This document shows, piece after piece, positions 1-8,508 of a stretch of 64,000 nucleotides of DNA. Each line of letters opens with the position of its first letter. The stretch's first letter is position 1. Origin of the DNA: Natronoglycomyces albus (GTDB taxonomy: Bacteria > Actinomycetota > Actinomycetes > Mycobacteriales > Micromonosporaceae); assembly GCF_016925535.1 (NCBI RefSeq), contig NZ_CP070496.1, positions 806,001 through 870,000 of the forward strand, in the 5' to 3' direction. The notes beneath the pieces were generated by a model that had not been told where the DNA came from, did no database searches, and saw nothing but the letters and a program-made list of their open reading frames with translations. A program made the position numbers and the translations under genes.

Positions 1-453
1 CTGCCTCGCATCTGGCTGGTGGGCTGGTCGTTCGGAACCGACCTCACTCTCAAGTACGGGCTGGAGCCCAGCGTCGAAGGAGCAATCTTGCTCTCGCCGC
101 CGTTGCGCTATAGCACCGAAGAGGACCTGGGGCGCTGGAACGAAGCCGACAAGCCATTGCTGGCCCTGATCCCCGAACACGACGACTACCTACAGCCCGC
201 CGAAGCCAAAGAGCGCTTCTCCATCATCGAACAGGCCGACGTCCGGGGCGTGGAGGGCGGCAAACACTTGTGGGTGGGCCAAGCCGAGACAGTTCTCGAC
301 GCGATCGTCGAACGTGTTTTGCCCCAGCACGCCCCGCTAAAGCGCGAGTGGGACGGGCCAATGGAACGCGGCGACACATCCGCCTACGCCAACAAGACGG
401 TAGCCGCCTTCGGTGGATTCCTGCCCAAACCCGATCGAGACGACGATAAGTAG
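1..453 (+). CDS. alpha/beta hydrolase, C-terminal part (5' end outside window)
   Basis: The frame is open from the first base, so the true start lies to the left; the visible part is 150 residues. It opens with a nucleophile elbow (GWSFGTD, the G-x-S-x-G pattern of serine hydrolases) at residues 8-12, so the catalytic serine is visible. The acid residue probably lies in the segment LLALIPEHDDYL, and the histidine in GGKHLWVG, followed by a helix ending in a short charged tail. This spacing is typical of small alpha/beta hydrolases of the dienelactone hydrolase or KANL3/Tex30 kind. The substrate cannot be told. It converges on the minus-strand pseudokinase gene 44 bases downstream. Confidence 0.8.
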   Translation: MPRIWLVGWSFGTDLTLKYGLEPSVEGAILLSPPLRYSTEEDLGRWNEADKPLLALIPEHDDYLQPAEAKERFSIIEQADVRGVEGGKHLWVGQAETVLDAIVERVLPQHAPLKREWDGPMERGDTSAYANKTVAAFGGFLPKPDRDDDK

Positions 454-496
454 ACCCCACTGGCGCCGCCATGAATGCGGGGCTAGTGGAGACCAT

Positions 497-1846
497 TTAG
501 CAGTTCAGGTGCTTCTTGATGGTGTCGGGAAGGTCAAGGTCGGCGCAGTCGAGGACCGGGACCAACTCGTCATCCTCGATCACCCACGCCAAGGCGACCT
601 GGCCGGTCTCGTCGATCTCCGTCTTGACGTCATAGGATTCCGGTTCCCGCGCCACCGGTTCATCGGTCTCGGGCGAATCAACCGTGGCCGCCACATAGCC
701 GTCGGCCGTACACCAGGACTCGACCAAATCCCCGTCAGGGATGTCCTGCACCACGAGCCGAGCCACTTGTTCGGTCTCGGGACACGTCGGCGCGGCCGAC
801 GGGTTCGTCGCCGCGTACGTGGCCAAGGCCGCGCCACTGACAATCGCTCCCGTCAATGCCACCCCAGCCAGCGCCGTAGCCGCCTTGCGAAGTCGCGGCC
901 GCAACTGGCTGTCCTCGGCGCGTTCATACAGCGCCACATCAGTGTTCTGGGCGACCGTCACCGGCCGCAGGCCCGTCCGGGGTATCAACGTGCCGGCCAC
1001 TGACGTGGGGCGTCGCCCAGCGGTAAACGTGTCTAGGGCCGCGCCTCGAAAGTCCAAGCGGGTCAGTTCCTGCCGCAGCTGCTGCGCCGTGGGGCGAGCG
1101 CTCGGATTCGCGTGCAGACCCCACCCGATCAGGTTGGTCAACGCCTGCGACGTGCCGGAAATGTGGGGGACAGGAGCGGCCCTGAGCAGGGGATTGGTCA
1201 GCCCGTCTCGGCTAGACCCCGCCGTCCACGGCAAATGCCCGCCCAAAGCGGCGTAGAGAAGGGTCGACAGCGCGTAGATGTCGGCGGCGGGGCTGGCGGC
1301 GACTTCCGCCGCCTGCGCCGCGTCCAAATGCTCAGGGGCGGTGTAGGCACTGGCGGGTAGGGCTCGCGCCAACACCGGCGCACAGTTGTCGAAGGCACTG
1401 AGCTGCAAAAGCTGCCCAGGTCCGATCAGAACGTTGGCAGGTTGGACCGAGCCGTGCACCAGGCCGCGCTCGTGCAGGGTCGCCAGGGCATCGGCCAACG
1501 CCACGCCGAGAGCCCGCACTTGCCCGTCGGGCAAGGGGCCTTCCTCGTTGAGCTTGTCGACGAGGGTGCGACGGGTGGCGTGGACAGCCAAGTACGGCTG
1601 GGCACCCTCGGTGAGGCCGATGGATGCGAAGGAGGCGATGTGCTGATGCGTCGAGACGCCTGTCAGCTTTGCCGCCCATTCGAGGAAAACTTCTCGACGG
1701 GAGCCGTCGACTCGCTCGTGTGCGACGGTCACGCACACCGATGTGGTGGGGTCGGAGTCGACAGTGCCGGAGAAGACGCTGCTAACCGGGTCGCGATGCA
1801 GTAAACGGTCGATCTGCACTGCGCCAATGGAGCGGGGGGATGCCAT
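497..1846 (-). CDS. membrane-anchored serine/threonine pseudokinase
   Basis: A 449-residue protein with an N-terminal protein-kinase fold (about 1-270), a transmembrane helix near residues 325-350 (rich in Ala, Gly, Val) and a short extracellular C-terminal domain with three cysteines. Landmarks of the kinase C-lobe are present (TAPEH for APE; DIYALSTLLY). The catalytic residues are missing: the HRD loop reads HGS, the DFG motif is replaced by AFDN, and no lysine sits in the VAIK strand (VCVTVAH). It is therefore probably an inactive kinase that binds or scaffolds partners, like the pseudokinase part of mycobacterial MviN. The ATG at 1846 is preferred because GGAGGTGA lies 5 bases upstream; an in-frame ATG at 1858 lies before that ribosome site. 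Confidence 0.85.
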   Translation of the reverse strand: MASPRSIGAVQIDRLLHRDPVSSVFSGTVDSDPTTSVCVTVAHERVDGSRREVFLEWAAKLTGVSTHQHIASFASIGLTEGAQPYLAVHATRRTLVDKLNEEGPLPDGQVRALGVALADALATLHERGLVHGSVQPANVLIGPGQLLQLSAFDNCAPVLARALPASAYTAPEHLDAAQAAEVAASPAADIYALSTLLYAALGGHLPWTAGSSRDGLTNPLLRAAPVPHISGTSQALTNLIGWGLHANPSARPTAQQLRQELTRLDFRGAALDTFTAGRRPTSVAGTLIPRTGLRPVTVAQNTDVALYERAEDSQLRPRLRKAATALAGVALTGAIVSGAALATYAATNPSAAPTCPETEQVARLVVQDIPDGDLVESWCTADGYVAATVDSPETDEPVAREPESYDVKTEIDETGQVALAWVIEDDELVPVLDCADLDLPDTIKKHLNC

Positions 1847-2253
1847 GGTCACCTCCATCCTCTACGTCGATAGTCGAATGCGCGGCCACCGTATGTAAAT
1901 TGTGGTGCGCGTGGTGCCGCCAGTGCGCGGGCGAATCGGATGATCCGCGACCGGGCTTATATCACGTGACAAGGTGATAACGCTACGTCAATACGGCGCG
2001 AATTTTGCCACTAAATGTGAGGGTAGCCCATTCATTCGGGCGTTCGCCACTCGACCGTTAGGGGGAGGTGGAAATGAGGGCAAACTATCACTAAGCGTAT
2101 TGGCTGCCTCGCAATCCGATGCCATTCGGGCTTTGTTTCGCGAGGTGGGGTCCAGCGTTCTCACCGATCAAGACACGATTGTGGCCAGCGTGCGGTTGCG
2201 CGCGCTGGCCACTTCATTACGGTCGTCTATTCAGCGAATTATTGGGCCCGGTC
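1847..2253. other. intergenic region with an AT-rich inverted repeat
   Basis: No convincing gene is seen in these 407 bases. The stretch is less GC-rich than its neighbours. It holds an inverted repeat, TATCAC (1960-1965) and GTGATA (1974-1979), around a GTGACAAG spacer, which could be a regulator site for the minus-strand pseudokinase gene that starts at 1846. A stretch of plus-strand open frame here lacks codon structure and runs antisense into the coiled-coil gene. Confidence 0.4.
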
Positions 2254-3732
2254 TCACGTTGAGGAGGACGACGCCTTTTCCTTGCTGTCGGCGTCGCTGT
2301 CCTCTCCACCGGCGGCTTTCTTTTCCGCCTTGGCGTCTCCGACGATCTTCTTGGCCTGGGCGCGGGCGGTCGAAAGGATTGCCTCGGCGTCGCGCTTGGC
2401 CACGCTCTTGGCGTTCTTCGACAGTTCGTCGGCCCGTTTACGAGCCGCCTCCGCCTTGGCTTCGGCCTTGGTGACCATCTGCTCGGCACGCTCCTCGGCG
2501 CTGGAGACGATCTCTCCGGCTTCGGCTTTGGCGGCGCTGATGAGCTGGTCGCGTTCGTTTTGAATCGCTTCGCGTTCGGATGTGGCCTTGTCTCGCTCAG
2601 AGCGGGCCTCGGCGCGCAGCTTCTCGGCTTCCGTCACCGCGTCTTCCTTGACGTTGCGGCTGTAGTCGTCGGCGTCGAGACGGATTTTCTCGGCGGCCTT
2701 GTTGGCCTCGTCGCGAGCGGCCTCGCCCTCTTCGCGGAGGCGTTTCGCCTCGTCGGCGGCCTCGGATCGCAGGAGCGCGGCTTCGTCGGCGGCTTCGGCC
2801 TTGATGGATGTCGCGTGCTCTTCTGCCTCGGAACGGACGGTCTCGGCAAAGGTCTCGGTATCTTGCTTGAACTTGTCGAGCTTGGCGATGGTGTCGGTGC
2901 GGATCGTGTCGAGTTCCTCGGACAGCGCCGTGCGTTGGCGGTCGGCCTCGGCCTCAGCCTCGGCAATGAGCATCGTGGCCTTGTTGCGGGCCTCTTCGCC
3001 GACTAGTTCGGCGTCGGCTTCGGCCTTTTCCTTGGTTTCGAGTGCCTCGGCCCGCAGCCGCTCCATGTGCTCGGCCAATTGGCGGGCCTGCTCGTCTGCC
3101 GCGGCACGCTTGGCGTCAGCGTCGGCCTGGGCCTCTTCGAGAATGGCGGCGGCCCTGGTCTCGGCGGCCTCGAGCGTCTCTTGCGCCTGTCGGGCGCGCT
3201 TGTTCATTTCCGCGTCGAGGATGGCTCGGCGATCGGCTTCGGCCTTTTCGGCGGCGTCGCGGCGATTTTTCAGCGTGGTCTCGAAGTCGCGGCGTGCGGT
3301 TTCGATGTGCTGGTCGGCCTCGTGCAACTTCTTGGCGGCCTCGGCTCGCAGCTCGTTGGCCTCGCCCTTGGCACGGTCGCGGATGGCATCGGCTTCCTCT
3401 TCGACTAGGGCGAAGATGTGTTCGATGCGCACGCCAAAGTCGGCGTACTTGACTTTCTCCCCAACGGCGTTGCGGCGGCGCAGGTCGTGGATTTGGGCCT
3501 GCAACTGCTGGATTTGCACCATGAGGCGGTCGATTTGCGCCATCGCCTCGGCGCGTTCCCCGGCCAGGGTGTCGCGCTGTAGCTCGATCGATTGCAGATA
3601 CCTGTCCACCTGCCGCCGATCGTATCCGCGCACGGCCGAATCAAAACCCCGGTCAACGGCCTCGACTTCATTGAAGTCAGCGAAGAGTTCAGTGTCATCG
3701 CTGTACGATGCGTCCTTTTTCTCGCGCGCCAT
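2254..3732 (-). CDS. FilP-like coiled-coil protein with DivIVA-type N-terminal motif
   Basis: This 492-residue protein has a short acidic head, then a DivIVA/FilP-type motif (VRGYDRRQVDRYL, about residues 34-46), then an almost uninterrupted coiled coil rich in Glu, Ala, Lys and Arg (about 50-460), and an acidic Ser-rich tail. Such proteins form cytoskeletal filaments or scaffolds at growing poles. A related protein lies next to it on the same strand, followed by epimerase, thiolase and meaB; from memory this matches filP-scy-SCO5398-SCO5399-SCO5400 of Streptomyces coelicolor, so FilP is the best positional counterpart. GAGGA sits about 8 bases upstream of the ATG. The repetitive composition gives long false open frames on the other strand. 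Confidence 0.85.
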   Translation of the reverse strand: MAREKKDASYSDDTELFADFNEVEAVDRGFDSAVRGYDRRQVDRYLQSIELQRDTLAGERAEAMAQIDRLMVQIQQLQAQIHDLRRRNAVGEKVKYADFGVRIEHIFALVEEEADAIRDRAKGEANELRAEAAKKLHEADQHIETARRDFETTLKNRRDAAEKAEADRRAILDAEMNKRARQAQETLEAAETRAAAILEEAQADADAKRAAADEQARQLAEHMERLRAEALETKEKAEADAELVGEEARNKATMLIAEAEAEADRQRTALSEELDTIRTDTIAKLDKFKQDTETFAETVRSEAEEHATSIKAEAADEAALLRSEAADEAKRLREEGEAARDEANKAAEKIRLDADDYSRNVKEDAVTEAEKLRAEARSERDKATSEREAIQNERDQLISAAKAEAGEIVSSAEERAEQMVTKAEAKAEAARKRADELSKNAKSVAKRDAEAILSTARAQAKKIVGDAKAEKKAAGGEDSDADSKEKASSSST

Positions 3733-3959
3733 ACCTTTATCCTCACATGAACCGCGTCGGGCTGTGTCTGTTATGGCCGGACGCGGTCGATAGCTGTGGT
3801 GCTTGCATTATCGTCGACCGCTGGGTGAGACCACGTGTGGAGGAGCCTCAGAGACTTCGCCGCGTTGTCGTTCGTGGCGGCTCGCGCGGTGCGGTGGAGG
3901 TGGGGACGAGCCCGCTTCCATTATGCCTGCCATATGCGCGTTGAGGTCTCTTCGTCGAC

Positions 3960-3979
3960 CTATTGACCTTAGTCAATAG
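3960..3979. promoter_or_regulatory. AT-rich perfect palindrome upstream of the FilP-like gene
   Basis: CTATTGAC-CTTA-GTCAATAG is a perfect 8-bp inverted repeat with a 4-base centre, notable for its low GC in this genome. It lies about 230 bases upstream of the FilP-like start and could be an operator or a small hairpin. The surrounding stretch 3733-4230 has no gene; it also holds two copies of ACGGGCCCAC (3995-4004 and 4066-4075). Confidence 0.45.
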
Positions 3980-4150
3980 TGTCCTGCCCCGTCGACGGGC
4001 CCACGTTTTACTCACACTTTTTGTCCATCAGGGACACACTGGCGGGTCACAGTGCTGATTCCGTCACGGGCCCACATGGGACCTTTGGACGGTCACTGCG
4101 GACCGGGCTGGCCCAAGCGAAGCTTGCGCGTACCCGGCCTGGAAACGGCG

Positions 4151-4172
4151 TGGGGCCCCCGAAAGGGCCCCA
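4151..4172 (-). terminator. hairpin downstream of the second coiled-coil gene
   Basis: TGGGGCCC (4151-4158) and GGGCCCCA (4165-4172) form an 8-bp GC-only stem with a 6-base loop, about 60 bases past the stop codon of the minus-strand gene at 4231. There is no T-run, as is common for actinobacterial terminators. Confidence 0.55.
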
Positions 4173-4230
4173 GCGCCAGTTCAGTCACCAGAGTATGTCT
4201 GCATACGACGGTAACGCGAAATCTAGTTTT

Positions 4231-5451
4231 TTACTTGTCCGAAGACTCTTTTTCTTCGCCACCTGCGGCGTCGGCGGCGCCGCCGCCCATGAGTCCGCCC
4301 AGCATTTGCTGCATATTACGCAGCGTGGCTTGGACTTCGTCACGCTTCTTGGTGAGGTCGGCGACCTTGTTCTCCGCCTCTTTGGTGATGCGATCGGCAT
4401 CGGCCTTGGAGTCGTTGAGGCAACGCTCGGCTTCGGCCTTGGCGTCCTTGAGAGTCTTTTCGGCTTCGGCCTTGGCCTTGGTCGTGGTCTCGTGGCAGTA
4501 CTTGTCCGCCTCGGCCCGCCGCGTCTCGGCCTTGGTCTCGGTGTCCTTGGCGCGGGATTCGGCGTCGCGGGCGCGCTCTTCGGCTTCGCTGACGAGCTTC
4601 TGCGTTTCGGCGACGGCCTTGGCGTGACGCTCGGACTCTTCGCGCTCGGCCTTTTCCTTGCGCTCGGCAAGTTCGAGGTCGAGGGCCTGCAAGTCTTTGT
4701 CGCGCTTTTCCTTGGCCTCGGCGAAGAGCTTCGCGGCTTCGGCGCGACGCTCTTCGGCTTCCCGGGCGGCTTTGGCGCGCAGCTGCGTGATCTCGCGGTC
4801 GGCGGTGGCGCGCATGGTGGCCACTTCGCGTTCCACGGAGGCCTTCAGCTCGGCGACTTCGTGGCCGGTCGAGGTACGCAGTTGCTTGGTCTCGCGCTCG
4901 GCGTCGTTTCGCAGTGTCTCGCACTCGCGACGGGCCTGGGTGCGCAGCTCGGCCACTTCGCGCTCGCAGGTGGTGCGCAGCTCGGTGGCTTCTTGCTCGG
5001 CGGACTTCTTCAACGCGCCAGCTTCGTTGCGGGCGTTGTCGGTGATCTCGCGCGCTTCGAGGCGGGAGGCCGAAAGGATGCCTTCGGTCTCTCGTTTCGC
5101 CTCGGCTCGGTGCTCGTTGGCCTGTTCTTCGGCCAGCCGGAGAATCTGCTCAACTCGGGTGCCCAGCCCCGACAGAGTCGGTCGGCTGTTTTCCTCAAGC
5201 TGTTCGGCTTGCTCATTCAGGCGCTGGTCAAGCCCCTGAATACGTTGCTCTGCTTGGCGGAGGCGGCGTTGCGCCTCGGTCATGCGTTGCTCGGCCTCAG
5301 TTCGAGCCTGCTCAACTTGCTGGAGTCGAGCCAGGTTCTTCTGGATGAATTCATCCACCTGGTGCCGGTCGTATCCCCGCAGCTGGACGGGGAACTCCGG
5401 CACCTGTTGGTCGCTATCGAAGAATGAATTATTGGAGGGCTGCTGGGACAT
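4231..5451 (-). CDS. DivIVA-motif coiled-coil protein (Scy-position scaffold)
   Basis: A 406-residue protein: a polar head (MSQQPSNNSFFDSDQQ), the motif LRGYDRHQVDEFIQ at about residues 22-35, a very long coiled coil of Glu/Ala/Arg heptads (about 36-370), and a Gly-rich C-terminus ending in acidic residues. It resembles its neighbour at 2254-3732 and occupies the place of Scy next to the epimerase gene in Streptomyces, though Scy itself is about three times longer. A role as polar-growth scaffold is inferred. The start at 5451 is chosen because the conserved motif follows at the usual distance; the frame remains open for 36 more codons upstream but without family-like sequence. CATTAT lies 6 bases upstream of the ATG, so a leaderless mRNA is possible. 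Confidence 0.82.
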   Translation of the reverse strand: MSQQPSNNSFFDSDQQVPEFPVQLRGYDRHQVDEFIQKNLARLQQVEQARTEAEQRMTEAQRRLRQAEQRIQGLDQRLNEQAEQLEENSRPTLSGLGTRVEQILRLAEEQANEHRAEAKRETEGILSASRLEAREITDNARNEAGALKKSAEQEATELRTTCEREVAELRTQARRECETLRNDAERETKQLRTSTGHEVAELKASVEREVATMRATADREITQLRAKAAREAEERRAEAAKLFAEAKEKRDKDLQALDLELAERKEKAEREESERHAKAVAETQKLVSEAEERARDAESRAKDTETKAETRRAEADKYCHETTTKAKAEAEKTLKDAKAEAERCLNDSKADADRITKEAENKVADLTKKRDEVQATLRNMQQMLGGLMGGGAADAAGGEEKESSDK

Positions 5452-5723
5452 TGCTAGATAATGGCAGATGCCCCGGGTTGGGGCCACACCCAGGTAGGGG
5501 GTTTTGGCGCTCGCAATCCGTAGCCGGGCAACTACTTCGAGCGATATGCAGGCTAACAAACCAGCATCAGGGGGGCAATCTGGACAAAAGTCCGGCCACG
5601 AGGCAGAATGTGATCTGGCTCAACGAATCCTTGTCCAAAAAGTTATGCTGAAAAATTGTCGAAAATTTGACATATATTTTTCTGGAGTTGCTTCATGTGA
5701 TGCCTGGGGCAACCTGTGTGTCC

Positions 5724-6170
5724 TCAGTGGGGCGTGGTGGACGCGACCGGTTCCACCAATTCCACCAGGACGCCACCGACGTCCTTGGGATGAGCGAAGT
5801 TGATGCGAGAGCCACCGGTGCCGGTTTTCGGCTCGTCGAACAGCAGCCGCACGCCCTTGTCGCGCAAAACCGCGCAAGCGTGGTCGATGTCCTCAACCTC
5901 GAAGGCGAGCTGCTGAAGGCCAGGTCCCTGTCGGTCGAGGAACTTCTGGATCGTGGAGTTCTCATCCAGCGGGGCCAGCAGCTGCACCTGTGACGAACCG
6001 TCCGGCCATGCCACCATCGCCTCCGATACGCCCTGCTCAGAGTTAGTCTCGGTGTGTGTGCACTCTCCACCGAGGGTGCCCACGTACAATTCCAGCGCCT
6101 GATCGAGGTCAGGCACCGCTATGCCCACGTGATCGATGCGCCGCAGACCAATACCGGATGTAATCGACAT
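5724..6170 (-). CDS. mce: methylmalonyl-CoA epimerase
   Basis: A 148-residue VOC-fold enzyme that interconverts (S)- and (R)-methylmalonyl-CoA, between propionyl-CoA carboxylase and methylmalonyl-CoA mutase. Two beta-alpha-beta-beta-beta modules are seen: the first begins IDHVGIAVPDLDQAL with the metal-binding His, the second has LQQLAFEVEDID and ends HPKDVGGVLVELVE with the conserved Glu. Its length is that of the family. It is divergent from thiolase and meaB, the GTPase that protects the mutase, so the three genes serve the same acyl-CoA pathway. A TACATT box lies exactly 6 bases before the ATG, suggesting a leaderless transcript. Confidence 0.95.
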   Translation of the reverse strand: MSITSGIGLRRIDHVGIAVPDLDQALELYVGTLGGECTHTETNSEQGVSEAMVAWPDGSSQVQLLAPLDENSTIQKFLDRQGPGLQQLAFEVEDIDHACAVLRDKGVRLLFDEPKTGTGGSRINFAHPKDVGGVLVELVEPVASTTPH

Positions 6171-6176
6171 AGAGTG

Positions 6177-6182
6177 AATGTA
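6177..6182 (-). promoter_or_regulatory. putative -10 box of leaderless mce promoter
   Basis: On the minus strand TACATT is followed by six bases and then the ATG of mce, so transcription would start at or next to the start codon. No clear -35 box and no Shine-Dalgarno sequence is seen. Confidence 0.5.
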
Positions 6183-6300
6183 GCTGGCTGGGCAAAAGAC
6201 CGCGTCGAGTGTGCTCCATCAACGTGCCTCAGGCGACGTAAGAACCCGGCGAGCACGCACCCGACGCAGTCTCGCAAACTTGAACTGGAGGTTCCCACAC

Positions 6301-7494
6301 ATGGTCACCGGAGACCCCGACACCACGGTCATCCTCTCTTCCGCCCGCACCCCCATAGGGCGGTTCAACGGCTCGCTGGCCTCGAAGGCAGCCCCCGAAC
6401 TGGCCGGACACGCCATTAAAGCCGCGCTGGAGCGCGCTGGAGTGTCCGCCGACTCGGTGAGCCAGGTCATTCTCGGGCAGGTCCTGCCAGCGGGCGTGGG
6501 GCAAAACCCCGCCCGGCAGGCAGCCGTGTCCGCAGGCATTCCCATGACGATTCCCGCCCTGTCGGTGAACAAGGTGTGCCTGTCGGGCCTCACCGCCATC
6601 GGCTTGGCCGATTCGCTGCTGCGCGGCGGAGCCGCCGAGGTCATAGTCGCCGGAGGCATGGAGTCCATGTCGCGGGCTCCGCACTTGCTACCGGGCTCGC
6701 GCACCGGTCACAAGTACGGCGACGCGGCTTTGATCGACCACCTTGCCTACGACGGCCTCACCGACGCCTATGACGAGATTTCGATGGGCGAGAGCACCGA
6801 GCGCCACCTGGCCGGAACCGGTATCAGCCGCGCCGATCAAGACGCCTTCGCCGCCGAGAGCCACCAGCGGGCCGCCAAGGCCGCCGATAAACTTGCCAGC
6901 GAAATCGCTCCGATCGAAGTGCCAGCCGGGCGCAAGGAAACCAAGATCCTCGACGCCGACGAGGGTATTCGTGCCGACACCACCGCCGAGGGCCTGGGCA
7001 AGCTACGCCCGGCCTTTGCCAAGGACGGCACCATTACCGCCGCCTCGGCCTCGCAGATCTCCGACGGCGCCGCCGCGCTGGTGCTCACCACCAAGCGTTA
7101 CGCGGAGGCTAACGGCCTGTCCTACGTGGGCGAGATTCTCTCGTACGCGACCGTGGCCGGGCCCGACAACGGCTTGCTGCACCAGCCGTCGAATGCCATC
7201 AACGCCGCGCTAGAGCTGTCGGGCCACACCGTGGCCGACCTCGACGTGGTCGAGATCAACGAGGCCTTCGCCGCAGTGGCCTTGGCCTCGGCCAAAGACC
7301 TCGGGATTGACCTGGACAAGGTCAACCCCAACGGTGGGGCCATCGCCCTGGGGCACCCCATCGGTGCCTCCGGTGCCCGCTTGCCGATCGCGTTGCTGAC
7401 CGAACTGGTCTCTCGCGGTGGCGGACTGGGCGCAGTGGCTCTCTGTGGTGGCGGAGGTCAAGGTGACGCCTTGATCGTGCGAGCAGGCGCATGA
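6301..7494 (+). CDS. acetyl-CoA C-acetyltransferase (thiolase)
   Basis: A 397-residue thiolase that joins two acetyl-CoA or cleaves acetoacetyl-CoA. The acylated cysteine is Cys93 in NKVCLSG; the other active-site motifs are NEAFAAV, GHPIGASGAR with the catalytic His, and CGGGGQGDA with the second Cys. The ATG at 6301 is preceded by GGAGG at about 9 bases; the frame is open further upstream but the family N-terminus (TVILSSARTPIGRF) fits this start. The last four bases overlap the meaB start (ATGA), showing translational coupling. Its place beside epimerase and meaB matches the Streptomyces order SCO5398-5400 as remembered. Confidence 0.95.
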   Translation: MVTGDPDTTVILSSARTPIGRFNGSLASKAAPELAGHAIKAALERAGVSADSVSQVILGQVLPAGVGQNPARQAAVSAGIPMTIPALSVNKVCLSGLTAIGLADSLLRGGAAEVIVAGGMESMSRAPHLLPGSRTGHKYGDAALIDHLAYDGLTDAYDEISMGESTERHLAGTGISRADQDAFAAESHQRAAKAADKLASEIAPIEVPAGRKETKILDADEGIRADTTAEGLGKLRPAFAKDGTITAASASQISDGAAALVLTTKRYAEANGLSYVGEILSYATVAGPDNGLLHQPSNAINAALELSGHTVADLDVVEINEAFAAVALASAKDLGIDLDKVNPNGGAIALGHPIGASGARLPIALLTELVSRGGGLGAVALCGGGGQGDALIVRAGA

Positions 7495-8444
7495 GTCGCA
7501 AAGTCGACGTAGAGTCCACGGTCCGTGCCGCCCGCGAGGGTTCGGTACGGGCCGTGGCCCGACTTCTGACCTCGGTCGAAAACCACTCCGAGCAACTGCC
7601 CGACATCATGGCCGCTGTTGCCGCGGCCCATCAGGCCGCCGGTGGCCGCGCCGCCGAGGTCGTCGGCATCACCGGTTCGCCGGGTGTCGGCAAGTCCACG
7701 ACCACCAACGCGCTGGTCCAGGCGTGGCGCAAGGAGGGCAAACGGGTGGCGGTGTTGGCCGTTGACCCCTCTAGCCCGTTTTCCGGAGGCGCGATTCTGG
7801 GCGACCGGGTGCGGATGCAAGACCATGCCTTGGACGAGGGCGTGTACATCCGCTCCATGTCCTCACGGGGGCATCTGGGCGGCTTGACGGCGACGACCCC
7901 GCAGGCGGTGCGCCTGCTTGAGGGTATGGACTTTGACGTCATCGTCGTGGAGACGGTCGGCGTCGGCCAGGCTGAGGTGGAGATCGCCGACCTCGCCGAC
8001 ACCACGTTGGTGTTGCTGGCCCCAGGCATGGGCGACGGGATTCAGGCGGTCAAGGCCGGAATCTTGGAGATCGCCGACCTCTTCGTGGTCAATAAGTCCG
8101 ACCGTGACGGCGCCGCGGCCACTGTGCGTGACCTGCGCGCCATGATGGCGTTGGTGCGCCGAGAGCCCGGCCAGTGGCGACAGCCGATTGTGCAGACCGT
8201 CGCGCACGAGGGCACAGGCATTGACGAGGTCATCGCCGAGGCCGCCAAGCACCACCAGTGGCTGGCCCAAGAGGACAAGCTGCGGGTACGCCGCCGCGAG
8301 CGGGCCCGCTCGGAGATCACCGCGCTGGTCGGGGCGCAACTGCGCCGCCGCTATACCGTCGACGACGCCACCGCCGAGGCCGTGGCCCAAGGCGAGCTGG
8401 ACCCGTATGCGGCAGCCGAGGCGATCTTGGGCCGCCAGTACTGA
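7491..8444 (+). CDS. meaB: methylmalonyl-CoA mutase-associated GTPase MeaB
   Basis: A 317-residue G3E-family P-loop GTPase that loads and protects the B12 cofactor of methylmalonyl-CoA mutase. The Walker A motif GSPGVGKST is at about residues 62-70. Further conserved segments are [19 protein letters not shown], the histidine-containing switch region, [19 protein letters not shown] with Walker B character, and NKSDRDG, the NKxD guanine specificity motif. It overlaps the thiolase stop by four bases (ATGA). The mutase genes are not in this window. Confidence 0.95.
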   Translation: MSRKVDVESTVRAAREGSVRAVARLLTSVENHSEQLPDIMAAVAAAHQAAGGRAAEVVGITGSPGVGKSTTTNALVQAWRKEGKRVAVLAVDPSSPFSGGAILGDRVRMQDHALDEGVYIRSMSSRGHLGGLTATTPQAVRLLEGMDFDVIVVETVGVGQAEVEIADLADTTLVLLAPGMGDGIQAVKAGILEIADLFVVNKSDRDGAAATVRDLRAMMALVRREPGQWRQPIVQTVAHEGTGIDEVIAEAAKHHQWLAQEDKLRVRRRERARSEITALVGAQLRRRYTVDDATAEAVAQGELDPYAAAEAILGRQY

Positions 8445-8496
8445 GCTGGCAGGTCACGAGCCGCATTGGCCAAAAAAATTCGCTGTCCACCCTCGT

Positions 8497-8502
8497 TACA
8501 CT
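8497..8502 (+). promoter_or_regulatory. putative -10 box of leaderless valS promoter
   Basis: TACACT is followed by GGTGGG and then the GTG start of valS, a 6-base gap that would put the transcription start at the start codon. The GGTGGG stretch could instead act as a close Shine-Dalgarno sequence. Confidence 0.45.
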
Positions 8503-8508
8503 GGTGGG

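Noticed and set aside
2560-3793. Leu/Gly- and Ser/Ala-rich plus-strand frames opposite the FilP-like gene
   Set aside because: They arise from the repetitive codons of the coiled coil on the other strand.
3979-5427. 482-codon plus-strand frame rich in Leu and Gly opposite the coiled-coil gene
   Set aside because: The apparent hydrophobic repeats are the complement of GAG/GCC heptad codons; it is not a membrane protein.
8188-8508. Extension of valS upstream of the GTG at 8509
   Set aside because: Overlaps meaB in another frame, lacks family sequence, and crosses the probable promoter.
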